Positions 44,506 to 44,744 of a stretch of DNA of 44,744 nucleotides are shown here, in pieces. Where the stretch lies: positions 1 through 44,744 of the forward strand of contig JAGCPY010000037.1 of NCBI GenBank assembly GCA_017965425.1, in the 5' to 3' direction. The translations under genes and the position numbers were made by a program. Positions within the stretch are counted from its first letter, which is position 1. Every line of letters starts with the position of its first letter. A model generated the notes under the pieces. That model did no database searches. It was given only the letters and a program-made list of their open reading frames with translations, and was not told the DNA's origin. Source of the DNA: Bacteroidaceae bacterium (GTDB lineage: Bacteria > Bacteroidota > Bacteroidia > Bacteroidales > Bacteroidaceae).

Positions 44506-44744
44506 AGCATGTAAACGTAAAAAGGCAGAACATAAAGAGGCTCTTTTTTGTATTTTGAAGAGATTTTTTCCTTCTTTTCTGCTTGACTTCGTTAATTATT
44601 CCCTATCTTTCCTCTATAAATAGAAAACAAATTGCCCCGCCAAAGTAACAAAATCCATAGTAAATCCTTAGATACTTGCATGCGCGAGGCTAATACGGCT
44701 CCGTTACCAGTTCCGTATTGTTATAGTGGTACTTTCCTCTTCGA
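44506..44744. other. Unassigned right-hand end of the window
   Basis: No gene is recognised in these 239 bases. An imperfect palindrome AAGAGGCTCTTTTTT at about 44537-44551 may weakly terminate xseA transcription. AATACGG (44692-44698) and CCGTATT (44713-44719) could form a stem. The last 100 bases could belong to an RNA or an upstream region cut by the edge, but nothing supports a call. Confidence 0.4.

Noticed and set aside
44393-44623. 76-aa frame overlapping the xseA end, considered as xseB
   Set aside because: It lies mostly inside xseA in another frame and shows no XseB-like helical sequence.

Overview
The window reads as a chromosomal segment of a gut or rumen Bacteroidales bacterium, most likely of the Prevotellaceae. 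The main reasons are: promoters repeatedly match the Bacteroidetes consensus (TTTG at -33, TAnnTTTG at -7) and Shine-Dalgarno sites are largely absent; typical Bacteroidales genes are present (a DUF4290 protein, a COG2509 flavoprotein, an OmpA lipoprotein, a MurA with Asp in place of the fosfomycin Cys); and four large secreted proteins share a short C-terminal tail common in Prevotella. Identifications rest on motif reading only; no database was searched.

Layout. (1) 1-6250: a complete type II-C CRISPR-Cas locus. A 47-bp-repeat array runs off the left edge, followed by cas2, cas1 and a 1390-residue cas9 on the minus strand. A tracrRNA gene reads divergently from cas9, with its own promoter, anti-repeat and terminator. 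(2) 6286-11671: tRNA-Ser(CGA), cysQ in a 4-bp overlap with an AspT/YidE-type transporter, a leaderless-looking FAD protein and an OmpA lipoprotein. (3) 11912-16234: a secreted multidomain GH43 arabinanase converging on radA; radA carries an in-frame palindromic repeat insertion. (4) 16235-17650: 1.4 kb without genes, packed with nested inverted and direct repeats. (5) 17651-36682: an accessory block of secreted proteins. It holds a 1095-aa repeat protein with a small peptide gene behind it, a membrane coiled-coil protein, a four-helix-bundle gene in an AT-rich inverted-repeat cassette, an orphan PTS EIIC (GatC-like), a BspA-like secreted protein, a second small peptide gene, a 3369-aa giant surface protein, and a KduI isomerase that has a signal peptide. 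(6) 36687-37010: a MITE-like element with 17-bp perfect terminal inverted repeats, plus a second dispersed repeat. (7) 37098-44505: a housekeeping run tsaB, DUF4290, murA, rimM, dxr, rseP, xseA, with a GC-rich palindromic element supplying the 3' end of dxr.

How the parts work together. The CRISPR locus is self-sufficient for crRNA maturation and interference: array, tracrRNA and Cas9, with Cas1-Cas2 for adaptation, and transcription terminators separating the modules. Genes 22855-36682 are all on the plus strand with short gaps and may be one transcription unit joining an inner-membrane sugar transporter, surface proteins and an exported uronate isomerase. With the upstream arabinanase this hints at pectin or uronate use, which is inference. 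The most unusual elements are the tracrRNA with a built-in mimic of the repeat's 5' end, the families of palindromic mini-elements that enter coding genes, the small peptide genes placed behind giant secreted proteins, and the exported KduI.
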